A stretch of DNA of 64,000 nucleotides, from assembly GCF_003573695.1 (NCBI RefSeq), contig NC_039360.1, positions 65,659,911 through 65,723,910 on the forward strand, in the 5' to 3' direction. A program made the translations under genes and the position numbers. The DNA is from Papaver somniferum (lineage: Eukaryota > Streptophyta > Magnoliopsida > Ranunculales > Papaveraceae). The notes under the pieces are model-generated. The model worked only from the letters and a program-made list of their open reading frames with translations. It did not search any database and had not been told where the DNA came from. Below, one piece after another: positions 37,227 through 49,761 of this stretch (position 1 is its first letter; each line of letters opens with the position of its first letter).

Positions 37227-37977
37227 GGCTGCGAAGAGGTACAACATAAACAAGTTAGAAAAAAACACAAGGACATCACCAAAGATCAAAAAACCACAAA
37301 ATTAGCAGTTCATCTCAACATAGCACAAAAACCCTAAAACTAGCATACATGCTTGAAATTCCCCAAAACCCTAAAACCCTAAACTCAAAAGTCCAATCAA
37401 TACAAGTAAAACAATGGCCTCCTCGATTTGAGACAAAGAACAGGGGCAAACTAGCATACAAGCATTAAAAGAGGTTCTTCATCACAAACAAGGGACGACA
37501 ACAGCAGAAATGGGAGGCTACGATACGATCAACAACAGAAAATTTACAATCAACACAGCTTAAAACAACAGGAACAAAGAAAAGAAACCTTACCACCACA
37601 AACAGCAGCAGGAAGAGGACAACAAACCAGAAACAAAGAAGAAGCGAGCGTGATTAATGCTAAGGCAGAGAGAATTTAATGGTTGAAGAACAAAGAGTGA
37701 AGACTGACAGGGAGAATGAAATTAATTTTTAGGGAGAATGAAATTAATTTTCAAGGAGAATGAAATTAATTCTTCTTCTCTCCTTAATATACTCGAAAGA
37801 AAGAGAAGGAAGTTAATGGAGGAATGGGAAATGTGCCCATTAAATGAGCAGTTAATGCACGAATAAGAAACATGCCCAAGTATCTAGGAGAAGTTATTAG
37901 GAGAGAGGAAGAATATGTAACGTCTGTTTTCTTCAATGCTCCCACTAAACACTCAAGCCCGAAGAAAAGGGGAAAAT
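37227..37977. other. Gypsy 3' non-coding region and polypurine tract
   Basis: This is the presumed 5' leader/promoter of the antisense gene. GGAGAATGAAATTAATTTT is repeated at about 37711, 37733 and 37756. The polypurine tract GAAGAAAAGGGGAAAA ends just before the 3' LTR. Confidence 0.6.
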
Positions 37978-38421
37978 TGTGTGTACATATTTCATCATCG
38001 AACACGTGTATATAGGAAGATACGTGGAGAGCATGCAGGCAAAGTCATCAAAACACGATGACACGCGCCCATAGCCAAGAAGCCTATCCCGGCGACGTCG
38101 GATCTTTGCCCGAACAAATCTAAGGGCAGAAGTTAAAAGATGCACCGAAAACACGATGTACTGCAGAGCGCCAAATAACTCCCGAAGAGTTACTTTATCT
38201 CATCCCCAAAAGAAGCTAAGATCAACGGTGAAGAGAAAGTTAACTGACATGGACGTGACAGGGGCAGAAGACACTTGTCTGACACGAGCAGGCGCCTCAA
38301 CTACCCGCATTAAACACTCTGAGCAGTATACGTGTCGATCAACCCGTGGAACGAACGAGGATGGCTCTGCGTGATCAAGTAATGAACGAAGACCTCCGCG
38401 TGATGGACACAAAACACAAGA
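37978..38421 (+). repeat. Gypsy 3' LTR (copy B), truncated
   Basis: Matches the first 444 bp of copy A (constant offset of 11900), then breaks at AACACAAGAA and continues with copia LTR sequence. Five bases (AAGAA) are shared by both partners at the break. Confidence 0.85.
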
Positions 38422-39074
38422 ACTGCTTGCACAATCTTGAGCAGAGCCGCGAAACGTCTTAAAGATAGCGACCTAGTCCGCGACTCAGCCATAACGTTGT
38501 TTATTTCGTGTTTGATTTATTTAATGTGCAGGCATAATTCGGAAATTGTTCCAACAAAACTGAATTATTGGGACTTCAAACATACGTCCATCAATTATTC
38601 ATAGCTTATTTCTTTGTCTCATGTATCACTTTTTCAAGTTTATAAATTTTGTTTCTACAATGCAATCATATTTGTATATGATTTTTAATTTATGCATAGT
38701 AGTCATATAAGCCTCCTGTAAACGCAAGTTACAGGTGTAGTATAGCAAAAGAAATAATTGTGTATCATGAGATTTGTGAAATTATCGTTTGGGGAAGAAG
38801 TATTTTGAGATTTTTCACCCACGGATCGGGGCTGTTTAATTGGGATCAAGGACATCATAGGTATTTCAATAATTTTTTTAAAAGTCAAATCCCTCCCTAA
38901 AATTTTTATTCCCTCCTCGTAATCTTTCCCTCTGCATATCAATTCTTTCCCTCCTATTAACAAGTCTCTAGCGCTTTAGACTTAGCAACATAGTCCCAAT
39001 TTTTAAAACCAGACCTGTTTCACCTTGTCTCTTGTTCCACCAAAAATTCCTTTGAATGTTGTATAATTCATTTG
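38418..39074 (+). repeat. Duplicate of the gypsy element's left flank
   Basis: Matches 25431-26077: the end of the copia 3' LTR, the right end of the hAT-like element and the LINE fragment. The copies differ by scattered substitutions and a 10-bp difference (CTTATACTAAG against CTCATGTATCACTTTTTCAAG). It ends in ATTTG exactly where a gypsy LTR begins. Confidence 0.88.
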
Positions 39075-40016
39075 TGTGTGTACATATTTCATCATCGAAC
39101 ACGTGTATATAGGAAGATACGTGGAGAGCATGCAGGCAAAGTCATCAAAACACGATGACACACGCCCATAGCCAAGAAGCCTATCCCGGCGACGTCGGAT
39201 CTTTGCCCGAACAAATTTAAGGGCAGAAGTTAAAACATGCACCGAAAAAACGATGTACTGCGGAGCGCCAAATAACTCCCGAAGAGTTACTTTATCTCAT
39301 CCCCAAAAGAAGCTAAGATCAACGGTGAAGAGAAAGTTAACTGACATGGACGTGACAGGGGCAGAAGACACTTGTCTGACACGAGCAGGCGCCTCAACTA
39401 CCCGCAGTAAACACTCTGAGCAGTATACGTGTCGATCAACCCGTGGAACGAACGAGGATGGCTCTGCGTGATCAAGTAATGAACGAAGACCTCCGCGTGA
39501 TGGACAAAAAACACAAGAAGATAAGGTTCCAACGGCCCTCAGAAATGGGTCCCACACTCTAACCCTATAAATACCCCCTCTCCACCAAGAGTGAGGGGAT
39601 CGGAAAAATCAGGGAGAGAAGGAGAGAGAAAGATTGTGAGTGTAAGTTAGTCCTTTACAATATACAGACCTATGTAAACTCCAAAGTCACTCGACTATCC
39701 CTGTAACCATCATGTATATAGTGAAACAACAACCCCGTGGATGTAGGCCTTAGTGCTGAACCACGCAAATTCCAGTCTTATTTACATTTCAACACTTTAT
39801 ATTCGCCTAACGCTCCTTGAGTTTTACTTTTATACTTCGTTTTCTTTATCTTCCCCTGCGTAAATGCCCCTCGCGATGTTATTAGATGAGGCTATGATAA
39901 ACCCGAGGGTTTTGAGCCAAGGAATCAATGCAATCGTATTATCAGTGCGAGACGATACCTAGAGTGCGAACATTGTTTGTGAACATATAGATGCCCTCGT
40001 GATTTACGTGTTCACA
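39075..40016 (+). repeat. Complete gypsy LTR (copy C)
   Basis: 942 bp, the same ends as copy A, flanked by ATTTG on both sides (39070-39074 and 40017-40021), the structure of a solo LTR. It shares some variants with truncated copy B against copy A (GTATATAGG, AGCCAAGAAGCC), plus private changes. Confidence 0.88.
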
Positions 40017-40021
40017 ATTTG

Positions 40022-41110
40022 TAAGTTTTTTTGGCATAGGGAATATAGCTAGATGATGTGAACCTAGAGAACCAGTACAGATTCAACCATAACAGTCCTA
40101 GTATGTTGATTCATATTCTAACCCTTCCAACTAGCAGGTCTACCCTGAAAGTTTGTTGGTAGATGACCTAAAGTTTCCATTTTGTTTTGTTGTATAAGAA
40201 TGGGAACACGTAAGTATTTATCTTTCAGTCCAAGAGTCTTAATATTAAGAATGCCTACAATTTGACTTTTAATTTGATTATCCATCTTAGAACTGAAAGT
40301 CATACCGATTTATCAAGATTGATAGATTCCCCACTATATTTACTGAAAATTTTAATGATCTTGTCCAATTTTCTGGCTCCTTGAAGGTTAGCTTTAGCAA
40401 ATATAAAACAGTCATCTGCAAAAAACAGATGACTAATAGCTGGACTAGTTGTAGAAACCTTAATGCCCTATAACACAATCATTTTCAGCTTTAATCAAGA
40501 ATCTAGATACTACCTCCGTCCCTGATTAGATGGCCTAGTTAAAATTTACTAGTAAATTTAGAAATGATTTATCTCTCAAACTATACTACGGATTTTCGTA
40601 AACTTTGTATCATCGGAAAGCATTTTAAAACACTTATCTAATGAATATAAATATGGCTATCAAATTTTACATATTTCTTATAATAATACTAATCTATCAC
40701 TCCACTTATTTATGGTATAGGTCATCTAATTAGGGACGGAGAGAGTATATAAGTTGTCCATTACAATGATAAATAGATATGGGGACAATGTGTCTCCCTG
40801 TCTAAGCCCCATCATAGGATAGAAAACATCACCTGGTGAACCAATAAGCATAACAGATGCAGAGACTGTAGAAACATGTTCTAAAATCATAGTGCACCAA
40901 TCAGTATGAAATCCAAATTTCCTAAGAATAGCTGTCAAAAATAGTCACTCAATTCTGCCCAAGCCTTTTGACATATCCATCTTAACTGCCAATCCAGTCT
41001 AAGATACTCAAATATTTTAAACAAAGATAAAAACTTAGATTTCATACATTTCTATGGTTTTTCCCAATTTAGCCTTCACATATTCCGGATGACTAGACTG
41101 ATTAAAGATA
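40022..41110 (-). pseudogene. LINE reverse transcriptase palm, broken
   Basis: From high to low coordinates the minus strand reads GLAVKMDMSKGLGRIE (RT motif A), LRKFGFHTDWCTMI, GLRQGDTLSPYLF (motif B), then after a MITE HLFFADDCFIFAKA (catalytic ADD), LDKIIKIFSKYSG, NIKTLGLKDKYLRVP and MPKKLT. This is an L1-type plant ORF2, with several frameshifts. Together with 25972-26077 and 17100-17765 it makes one LINE interrupted by three elements. The endonuclease is not seen. Confidence 0.85.
40510..40745. mobile_element. Stowaway-type MITE in the LINE
   Basis: Starts CTACCTCCGTCCCTGATTAG and ends AATTAGGGACGGAGAGAG, with TA on both sides (40508-40509, 40746-40747). This is the Tc1/mariner-derived Stowaway signature. 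It separates RT motif B from the catalytic ADD motif of the LINE. Confidence 0.88.
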
Positions 41111-42234
41111 CCCATGCAACATTAATACAAGTATATATGTCAAAAATAACCTTGGATCATGAACTTGCCTATCTAGTTGTACAAGTAAAAATCTCATATT
41201 CACTTGTATAACTTGGAGAATGGAGTACTAATTTAGCTCCCAGGCGATGTTAGTGATTCAAAACCCGCTAGGATCCAGATTGTCACTTGTCCGTGTCAAG
41301 AGACTCGTGCTAGATTTAGGAGTGTTGGGTCCGCGGAGCCATATAGTGGGAGAGAGAAAGGAACGTCAGTAGTATATGAACGGTGAATGGCTGAAGGCTT
41401 ATCATTTTATTTTCTTTATCAATGTGCATTATTAGGATCCTAGAACCACGAACCAATGTCAGGATAAGTTATCATCAACTTGTCATCTACATTTTTTTTG
41501 TGCCTTCACAGACAATCATGTCTGAATTGTATTTTTGTGCTCATTTCGAGATTTCCCTCTCTCCCTTGCTATCTGTGGCAAATGGCAATGAATTATTCCA
41601 TCTTCTTCTGAAAAACAAAGAACATTAGCATGCCCTGCCCGCTGACTGTCGGAGATTAGAGCGCTGTGATTCGTTGAACAGAAACCAATATGTTGGGGTA
41701 TTGGCCAACTTGTCTGGTAGGCAATCAATAAATGCGTTGTGCAACTGTAAGGATGGTCTAAAGAATCCTAAGAAATGTCTATGGTCTTTACCACACTGCT
41801 TAGTTGCCCGTGAAAATAACTGTCCAATAGTGTTAAAACGGTGAAAATAAATGTAGTCATAGGACGATACCAAAAAGTGAAGGTAGAGGTCATTGAAGAT
41901 AAACAGAGGAGCTAAGTAGTAATACTGATACAGTGGTGCTGCTAATGCGGCAAGGGCCACCTGAGCAGTGACACTGGAATAAGTATCATGTGACTTGAAT
42001 CTAGCTTTATATTAATGATCATGATCATAAACAATTTGCTAACCACATTCACAAATGCAAGTTATATTAATGTGGTTGTTTATCATATTCTAACAGAAGA
42101 ATTTCAAGTAGGGAATTTTTCCTACCCCATGTTCATAATGTTTGTAATAAGTTTAAATTAGTAGCAACAAGAACAGGCAGAATTTTTCGGCTGAAAAAAA
42201 AAAGAGGCAGAAGTTATCCCCTTGAGGAATGTTT
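41111..42234. other. Intergenic 3' of receptor kinase; unassigned minus frame
   Basis: A minus frame at 41625-41960 (MALAALAAPLYQYYYLAPLF...) has no match I recognise and no typical codon signature. It may be chance. The rest is AT-rich, with no repeat boundary seen. Confidence 0.3.
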
Positions 42235-45200
42235 TCAAGAAGTTTCTTTCTCTTCTTGCTCTTCTTGATCGCTATACGGAGACATACAGCGATTAACCTG
42301 TCTTTGATCTTCGATTAACGATTTGCTCTCTGTTTGAGTAGTCTCTAACGAAGATGTTGACGTGTGTGTTTGGCTGTCATATGAGATTCCCTCAAATGCC
42401 CTAAACCTCATATCACCAGCCCTCGACGGCTCGCAAGGGGTTCTGGGACAGGGATTCGACCTTCGAGCATGCCCACGACGGCAGACATTAATGGTCTAAG
42501 ACTAGGTGATGGGTTAGTGCATAATAGAGCTGCGTTTAACATTCTCAAAACTTCTTCAGTTGAGTAGTTTGATTCGAGAACTGGATCAACGAGGTCAAGA
42601 AGATTTCCCTGCTCTTTCAGCACATAAGCCTGCAGTTACACCAAGAAGAAAGTTAACTCTCATGGGTCATTGTATTCCATAGAACCACATATTTATATAT
42701 CGTATATAAACACAAAATGTAAATGCTTTTCCTAACTAATAACTAATAAGGTGAATTAGCAAATTGAATGCGTTTACAAATCTTCATAAGCTCCAATAGA
42801 GATGAAGTGAATCAAGTGACATATATCATATCCTTGTGCATTTTGGATGATCTTTTCACCCCAAAATATCATTCTCAAAATATTCATCTTTTTGGCATGT
42901 GACTATTTTCCACTGAAGGTGCAGTTAATCCCTAACATGCCGAGCATTCAAGGAGAGTAGTACTTGTCCCAGCTGGAGATGAGAACGAAAAGTCCAACCC
43001 CTCCTTGAACTCCTGTGGGAAGTACTACCCCTATGAGAAATCAACAGCCCGAAGTTTATAAAAACAAAACAGAGCTGATGAGCGGTAAAAGTATACCATG
43101 CTTCATAATGTATCAGTACTAGATATAGTTAGTAACTTTACCCAGTCAAGGAGATGAATGAATTCGTCCTTTGGCTTGTACTTCGTGATGCTCTTTCCAC
43201 TGACTATCTCTAAAGCAACAATTCCAAAGCTAAAAACGTCTGCTTTGTAAGTCAAGTAACCCCTCATCGCATATTCTGGAGCCATATAACCTCTACAAGT
43301 AGGACATAACACAACGTATCGATCTATAAATTATCGTCCAAAAAGACAAGCACTTTTCACTTGTTATGAGCACTACGTGAAAATGTTTATATGTAACTAA
43401 ACCACCAACTTTATAAGATTGTTGTTTAGTGATTACGAAAAAATATCCCTCTCTCACATTTTACTCTATGTTAACCAGTCCTCTTGTTACCAAGTTATTG
43501 CTGGAAAAGAAAAGGTAAGAAGAGATCAAATTGACTCACATGGTTCCTGCTATACGTGTGCTGATGTGGGTGTTCTCCTCCTCGTCAAGTTTAGCCAAAC
43601 CAAAATCAGATATCTTCGCCGTAAGATCTTTATCCAGAAGAATATTAGTTGGTTTTATGTCTCTATGAACAATCTTTAGCCTTGACTCTTCATGAAGATA
43701 AGCTAACCCTTTGGCTATGTCCAAGCAAATCCTTAGCCTTGTCGGCCAATTCAAGTACAGTCTTTGCTCTTCACTGCCTAAAATTGTGACATCTCTGATT
43801 ACATTTAGCTGGGCAAAAATAGTTGGCTACTCGACTTTTTATAAAGGGAAAAGAAAAGATAGATTACTGATTCAAGAGATACTACAATTGAATAGATATG
43901 AGATTAAGTGGCAATTACCGAATATAGCACGAGCAAGACTATTATTTTCCATGTATTCGTAAATAAGTAACAGCTGGTTTCCTTCAACACAACATCCAAA
44001 AAGGTTCACCAGATTAGGGTGTTTTGGAGCCGAAATCATGCCTATCTCATTCACAAATTCGCGGTTGCCCTGCTTTGATTTGGCTGAAAGTTGCTTGACA
44101 GCAATTACTGAACCATCTGGGAGAATGCCCTGACATAACCATATACAGAAAAAGTTTAGAAATATAGTTCCATATGATACTGTCGTGTGCATAACCAAAG
44201 TGGCCCAGAGCATGAAATGATCAAATGAAACTTTAACACAAAATCTTGAAATTACCTTGTAAACCGGACCAAACCCACCTTCACCTATCTTGTTTGAAAC
44301 AGCAAAATTTTTGGTTGCTGCTTTAATTTGTCTTAATGTATAGTAGCCTGCTTGTAATAATTCGCGAAGTTCTGTTGAAGAGGGGCAATGAGCAAAATAA
44401 TATTCGGAACTACAAAGGAACTGAAAGCAATATTACACCCTGTGACGGAAAACTTAAGATGTGAATTTTATATTAGTCCCATAATGAGAGTCGAGAGATT
44501 TGGATACAATTGAGTATCTCATTCACCAGTTTCCAGGCATTCTTTTATTGCTATAATACTAAGTTATTGTTGTTTTTAGACACTTATCCTTTAACAACAA
44601 ACAAGCTTATGACCACCAACATGAATATCACCTATTTTTATTATCGAGTTACCAACATGAATATCGATAGTGATATCTATGCATATGCAAACATTGTAGT
44701 ATAACTTCGACAATGTTAACATTTTTTATTCGTTTTTTTTTTTTAGTTTTGTTGTACATTTTAGGTGATGTGAAATGCAACTCACTTGCACATATTCAAT
44801 TTTATATAACTTCTATAAATATGACAAAAAGCAAACCGGTATCGATGTGCCAGATATGACGAAATATTACAGTTGTGATTGCAAAGTGTAACTTTTCAAG
44901 GTCAATGTTTTCCTATTTAGTTTTGTCTCCATAGCGAATATCGAGATAGAGTAAATTATTTTTTCATTTTTCTAACCTTTGTCTTCAAGGTCTTTCTTCC
45001 ATAAGCAATTTTTCTTCCAAAGAACTGCCAGGACCAGTAAGAGTAAAGCACTCAAAGCAGCTACAATGCCGGCGATTTCTCCAACAGATATATGACCTGT
45101 ATTAGGATCAAAATCTGAAAAAGAAAGAGGAAAAAAGACAAATACAAGTGATGAGTAACAATAAGAAAGAATTACCATAATGGAGAAACTAAATCGTATG

Positions 45201-48200
45201 GATTAACTCACTCGGTGTGACTGCAATGGCTGAAATAAGAGGTCCATATACAATGTCTGATGAAATGAAAGTAGTTCCTTTGCCCGCCCAGTATAAGTGA
45301 ATCTCTAGAGTGCTATTAGTAACATCTACATCATATTCTTTAACGACGCTTTTACCAACACCTTTGGCTTCTTCCTCAATATTAAAATCCTTCAAAAATA
45401 TTCTACCCTACAAGGGAGCAAAACAATGGCGTAGGAAATTTCATAGTACATAAAACCAGTTAACTATCATCCAAAATCAGGAAGGTTACTGATACATGAA
45501 ACTAATCAACTGCTGATGAGTAGGATAAAAGTTTCTGATGTTTTTACCAGTCACTCACCTGGATTGACACATCAAATATGCGTGTCCCAATGCCGCCAAC
45601 CCTTCTTTCAAATGGAAACATTATTTCAGCGAAGTGAAGCTTCACTTTATAATTTCCTGAACGTAAACAGAGGCCATGGTATTTGAATGAAAGAGGAGAA
45701 ATACGAGCTGTCGAGTATAAATATGTATCTGTCATGTTTGGACTTGCTTGAGTATAATAGTTAGCTCTCCGGGATCCAACAAAGTCTCCCGTACTACTGC
45801 ATGCCCATTTGTCACTGTAGGAGAAGAATGATGATGGCCCCATTGGTGATAAATCCGCTTCATACTTCTCTCCTTTGATAATCAACTCCAGGCCGCCACA
45901 ATTAATGAACAGGGAATAATCTATAATATAATGGTTGTAAATCGTCATACATTGTTTCATGAAAAGTCAGTTTCTATTAAGCTGTCAGTAAGTCGTAGTC
46001 TAAGTATAACACCTTATGACTCAATTTATCGGAAAGTTTAGATACTCACATTTGGAATTTGTGAAGCAGGGCAGGCCCTTCTTCAAGCACCAGGCAATTC
46101 TACATACGACTTTTTTTTTTAGTTCATATGTTTTAGTGTATTATGTGCAGAAGAAGGAAGCCAAGTTTCAAGGAACTTACGACTGGTCTTCTTCAGTTGA
46201 ATAACTTGAGATTTTGTTCCTGTTCGACAGTCAGAGGAAGGTTGGTAGGAAAAAAAATCAAAGAAACAAAAAACTTCAGAACTGAATACTGCCAGTTAAA
46301 AAAGACTTACAAGTTTGAATCCTGACAACTATCATGAGATGACCCAGTAAAATTGTTGTAAGATAGGTCACTGCAAGACAGAGTAACAACAGAGTCATAC
46401 TAACAAATATATAAAAAAATCGAGGTGCGCATTAGAAAGAAAAACAAAGAAATCAATATGCAAGTCGTACAAATTATTTTTTGTGTTTGTTATCCATGAG
46501 GGTACATGTCCAGTCAGTGAGTTGTTGGTGAGATACCTATAAACAAAGCATTAAAAAAAATCAAAAATAATGTTGTGAAGAACGGGATACAAACCAATAA
46601 TAATAGAAGAAACAGATGACAAGAATTCCGAGGGTATTAAAATAGTGTTTGGGCTATAATTTGTATGCTGCTCATCTACTTACATGAATAGTAGAGATGG
46701 AATTTGTTGAAGGCTTTGAACATCACCAGTGAGTCTATTGAAGCTTAAGTCTCTACAAAGGAAATGTTAAGTTAGTTATATAGAAAAAATTGTCTCCAAT
46801 ATATGTATAATGCGTTCTAACGAAGGATTATATCAACCCAACATCTGCCATCCACTTGTTTCAATTGTACAGGCATCACAAAGTGCTGGTTATATGAAAG
46901 TATTAGAGTTGATCATTTATCAGTTCAAACACAAAATGATGGTTATGGTATATGATTTATGTTGATCATCTGCGATCAAGTCATTGATTACCTTCTTTCA
47001 GTATATATTAGTCCGTCAAACGAAGAGAAGTAAAACCAATTGTTTACATATTTAACCGAACCTAGAAGAGATTGAGGGGATCTAAGGCACGATCATTCAT
47101 CAAAAGCAACTTACAGGTTCTTTAGTCCGGGCATCATATCTCCAATGTTTGGTGGGATTGAGCCATTGATCAAGCAATTTCTTAGAACCCTGTAGTACAT
47201 AGATAAAGCTAAGCTTTTATACGTGTGTAAAATCACAGGCATGTTTTTACAAATTACACAATGCAGGGGATCAGAACCATGTTTAAACTCACAATTGAAC
47301 CATGTTGCTCATATCCCCCAAATCAGGAAAAGGCATGTTCGGACCAACCAAGTCAGACACTCTCCTGAAACAAAACACATGTCAGCTAAACTTCTGAAGT
47401 TTGAATTTACAATGTACCTATGACAAAAAGATGAAAAACAGTTAGACGGTATTAAAGTAGAACTGGTTCTACTTATTGAGGTGTTTTGCTAAACTTGGGG
47501 ATATTGTATAATGATAAGTTACATGTTAACAGAGGAAAAAAAGATGGAACTCAAGGAGAACTTATTCCACAGAAGTTAAAGTGATTTCCTTTTTGTTTGC
47601 GGAAGTCTTTTTCTTAATACTTTATAATGCATGCTTTTTGTATTGCAATATAATCTAAAAAGCTACATCTGAAGTAAAGTGATATCCACCATCTAAGTGT
47701 AAAATTTAAAAAGAGAGGTTAGTGGTCTAACAGTTCTGTCATGTTCTTCAAGTGGAATATGGTGGAAGGAATAGGACCCGCCATTGATGTGCCCTGCATA
47801 TCTCTGCAAATGTTTGAAACAACTTTTATAGGATACTTTTAAGAAGAAGTGCATTAATCAATTAGTAATGAATTAGAATTTAGAAATTAATGAGTGAAAA
47901 GTTGAGAGTGATGCTCACAGTCGATTAATTTTTGTCCAATTACCAATAAAATCAGGTATCGGACCAGAGATATTAGTCCCGTTTATCCTACTGCAGATAG
48001 CAACTAAATCAGATATTGCTTACTTAAAATAACAGATGCAGATGCCAAAACCATCTTGGGAAATATGATTCTGGCAAATAAAATTACATACAAATCTGTC
48101 AAGTTCTTCAGATTAGCAAATGTTGCAGGCAGTGTTCTCGTGAAATTATTTCCTGAAAGAAGTCTGCAGCAGAAAGAAAACAACCCAAAGTGAATTTCCT

Positions 48201-49512
48201 TCAAACAAAAAGTTGGATAGTTGATTGTAGAGCAATGTGGGAGGGATCAACCATTACACCCAAGAGGGAAATGATCATGCATAGAGATAACTACCACTTA
48301 ACGAAAAACTAAAAACTGATGGCAGGAAACCACATATAGTGAAATTATAGTATGTGCAAGTGTGCAACTCTTGGTTATATATATACTTGTAAAATGCTAT
48401 AGAGGCCAAAACTTGGACCTGAAATACTATCCTAACTAGTGTTATTGCTGAAAGTGTAGCACACCAACATGACAGTGCCTTGAGCCTGTTTTGTGCTTAT
48501 GATGCTTGTATCAGTAACGCTTTTTTGAAGAAAAAATATTGACTCTAATGAAGATCAAGAAGCTGATCAAACAGGAAGAGAAATAAATACATTCCAAATG
48601 ATATCATGCTAGTGAGAATAGAAAAATTGTCTTACAATCTCTTCAATCTGGTAAGTTTCCGAGTTCCGGAGGAAGGGATCCTTCAAGCTGATTATCTGAC
48701 AAGATCCTGCAACAGACAATGGTACAAGTACAATTGAATTTTCAGAAACATATACATCTAGCAATGAACCAGACAAAAAATATTTGCTCGTCTTACAAAT
48801 TTTCTAAAGTAACAATGTCAGCAATTTCCTTTGGAATTAATCCCTTAATGTTGTTTTCCAAGAGAGACCTGCAATATGCCAATAACAACAAAACTTATAT
48901 CCCTTGATCTATAGGAAGGCATTCGGAACTGTAAATGCAACCAATGATATGATCAATAACTTACAGAGTGACCAGTGGAAGAGTTTTCCAAGCCTTAGGA
49001 AAAGACCCATTGAGATAATTGACACTGAAATCTCTGTTTTAACCAAAAAAAGTCAGACATTCAGTACAGTTGTCCAGAGCCTAAACTCACTGGCGCATAT
49101 TATCAAACAGGAGAGTGAGTTGAGAGAGTGGCATCACTTACATTTCTTGCAGATAAGTAAGATTTGCAAATTCATAGGGTAATTCTCCTCTTAACTCCAA
49201 GCCTTTCAGCAGACTGCATTTTCAAAGAAAATGTTTTCTTCTTTATCGAAAAGACTGAGAAGAGAGACTCAGCAGTCACTGGTCAATACCAAAATAAAGT
49301 TTAAAGTCTAGAGTAAAGAAGAAAAGAGGTACATTACATGTTTGTGATATGGCAGATGGTGGACGAATTGTAAGAACAGTCGCAAACAACATTGCTGAAA
49401 ACATTGTAACTTATGTTCACGTTTAGGTCCTCACTTCGACTGCAAGAGTTTTTGTCGACATTCTTCCAGTATGTGATCTTTCACTTCGTGGATATTTGAT
49501 TAAGTGCTCGCA
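42235..49512 (-). pseudogene. LRR-malectin receptor-like kinase (LRR-VIII-2 type), with lesions
   Basis: 23 exons traced: 49512-49338, 49213-49142, 49033-48965, 48868-48797, 48706-48636, 48163-48092, 47990-47919, 47803-47732, 47364-47293, 47189-47115, 46752-46684, 46536-46471, 46370-46311, 46219-46181, 46099-46050, 45920-45559, 45407-45212, 45114-44977, 44371-44256, 44129-43919, 43777-43540, 43292-43142, 42629-42235. Order: Cys-capped LRR N-terminus (NSCSRSE...VVCDCSYNSS), 11 or so LRR exons of about 72 nt, malectin domain (YYSLFINCGG...), TM (GIVAALSALLLLVLAVLW), kinase with [41 protein letters not shown]. These are plasma-membrane kinases; the ligand is unknown here. Lesions: TGA at 49483-49481; LRR exon 48706-48636 is 71 nt, not 72, so frame is lost; a frame change near 42425 splits the C-tail. 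No clear signal-peptide exon. Kinase exons are intact. Confidence 0.88.
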
Positions 49513-49700
49513 CTGTGTTAAAATCACCAACCGATTAGCATGTAAAAACATGCGAGAGGATTACCCGATAATTCTCAAGGAGAGGATCTCATTTACTGGA
49601 GATGCATTTTTTTTATCGTTAAGAGAGTACATAGATAGTAAAACATTCCAGATAAAATTTTAGAAAAGATTCTCACCGACTCGAATAGTGAGCCAACGGG

Positions 49701-49708
49701 AATTTATA
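49701..49708 (-). promoter_or_regulatory. Candidate TATA box of receptor kinase
   Basis: The minus strand reads GGTATAAATTCCC, about 190 bp upstream of the first traced exon. A similar upstream region, including ACACGTGTAAATAA, recurs at 55500. Confidence 0.5.
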
Positions 49709-49761
49709 CCTGGCCGGATACACCTCTACTGACCACTGGACAGGCAACACGTGTAAATAAC

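Larger units (their letters stand above)
26078..38421 (+). mobile_element. Tat-type Ty3/gypsy retrotransposon, defective
   Basis: The 5' LTR is 26078-27019, the primer-binding region follows at 27020, gag-protease-pol remnants run 27420-32840 on plus, an antisense multi-exon gene lies at 33421-37226, a polypurine tract (GAAGAAAAGGGGAAAA) at 37961-37976, and a truncated 3' LTR at 37978-38421. Domain order PR-RT-RNaseH-IN is Ty3/gypsy. The gag zinc motif CX3HX4GHX4C (CEYHCFNGHQTEKC) and an extra gene beyond pol are typical of the Tat lineage. The TSD ATTTG is at 26073-26077 and at 40017-40021, beyond the extra LTR. Stops, frameshifts and a large RT deletion make it non-autonomous. Confidence 0.88.

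Noticed and set aside
41625..41960. 111-aa minus frame as a gene
   Set aside because: No recognised motif, no splice context, composition like chance translation of AT-rich DNA.
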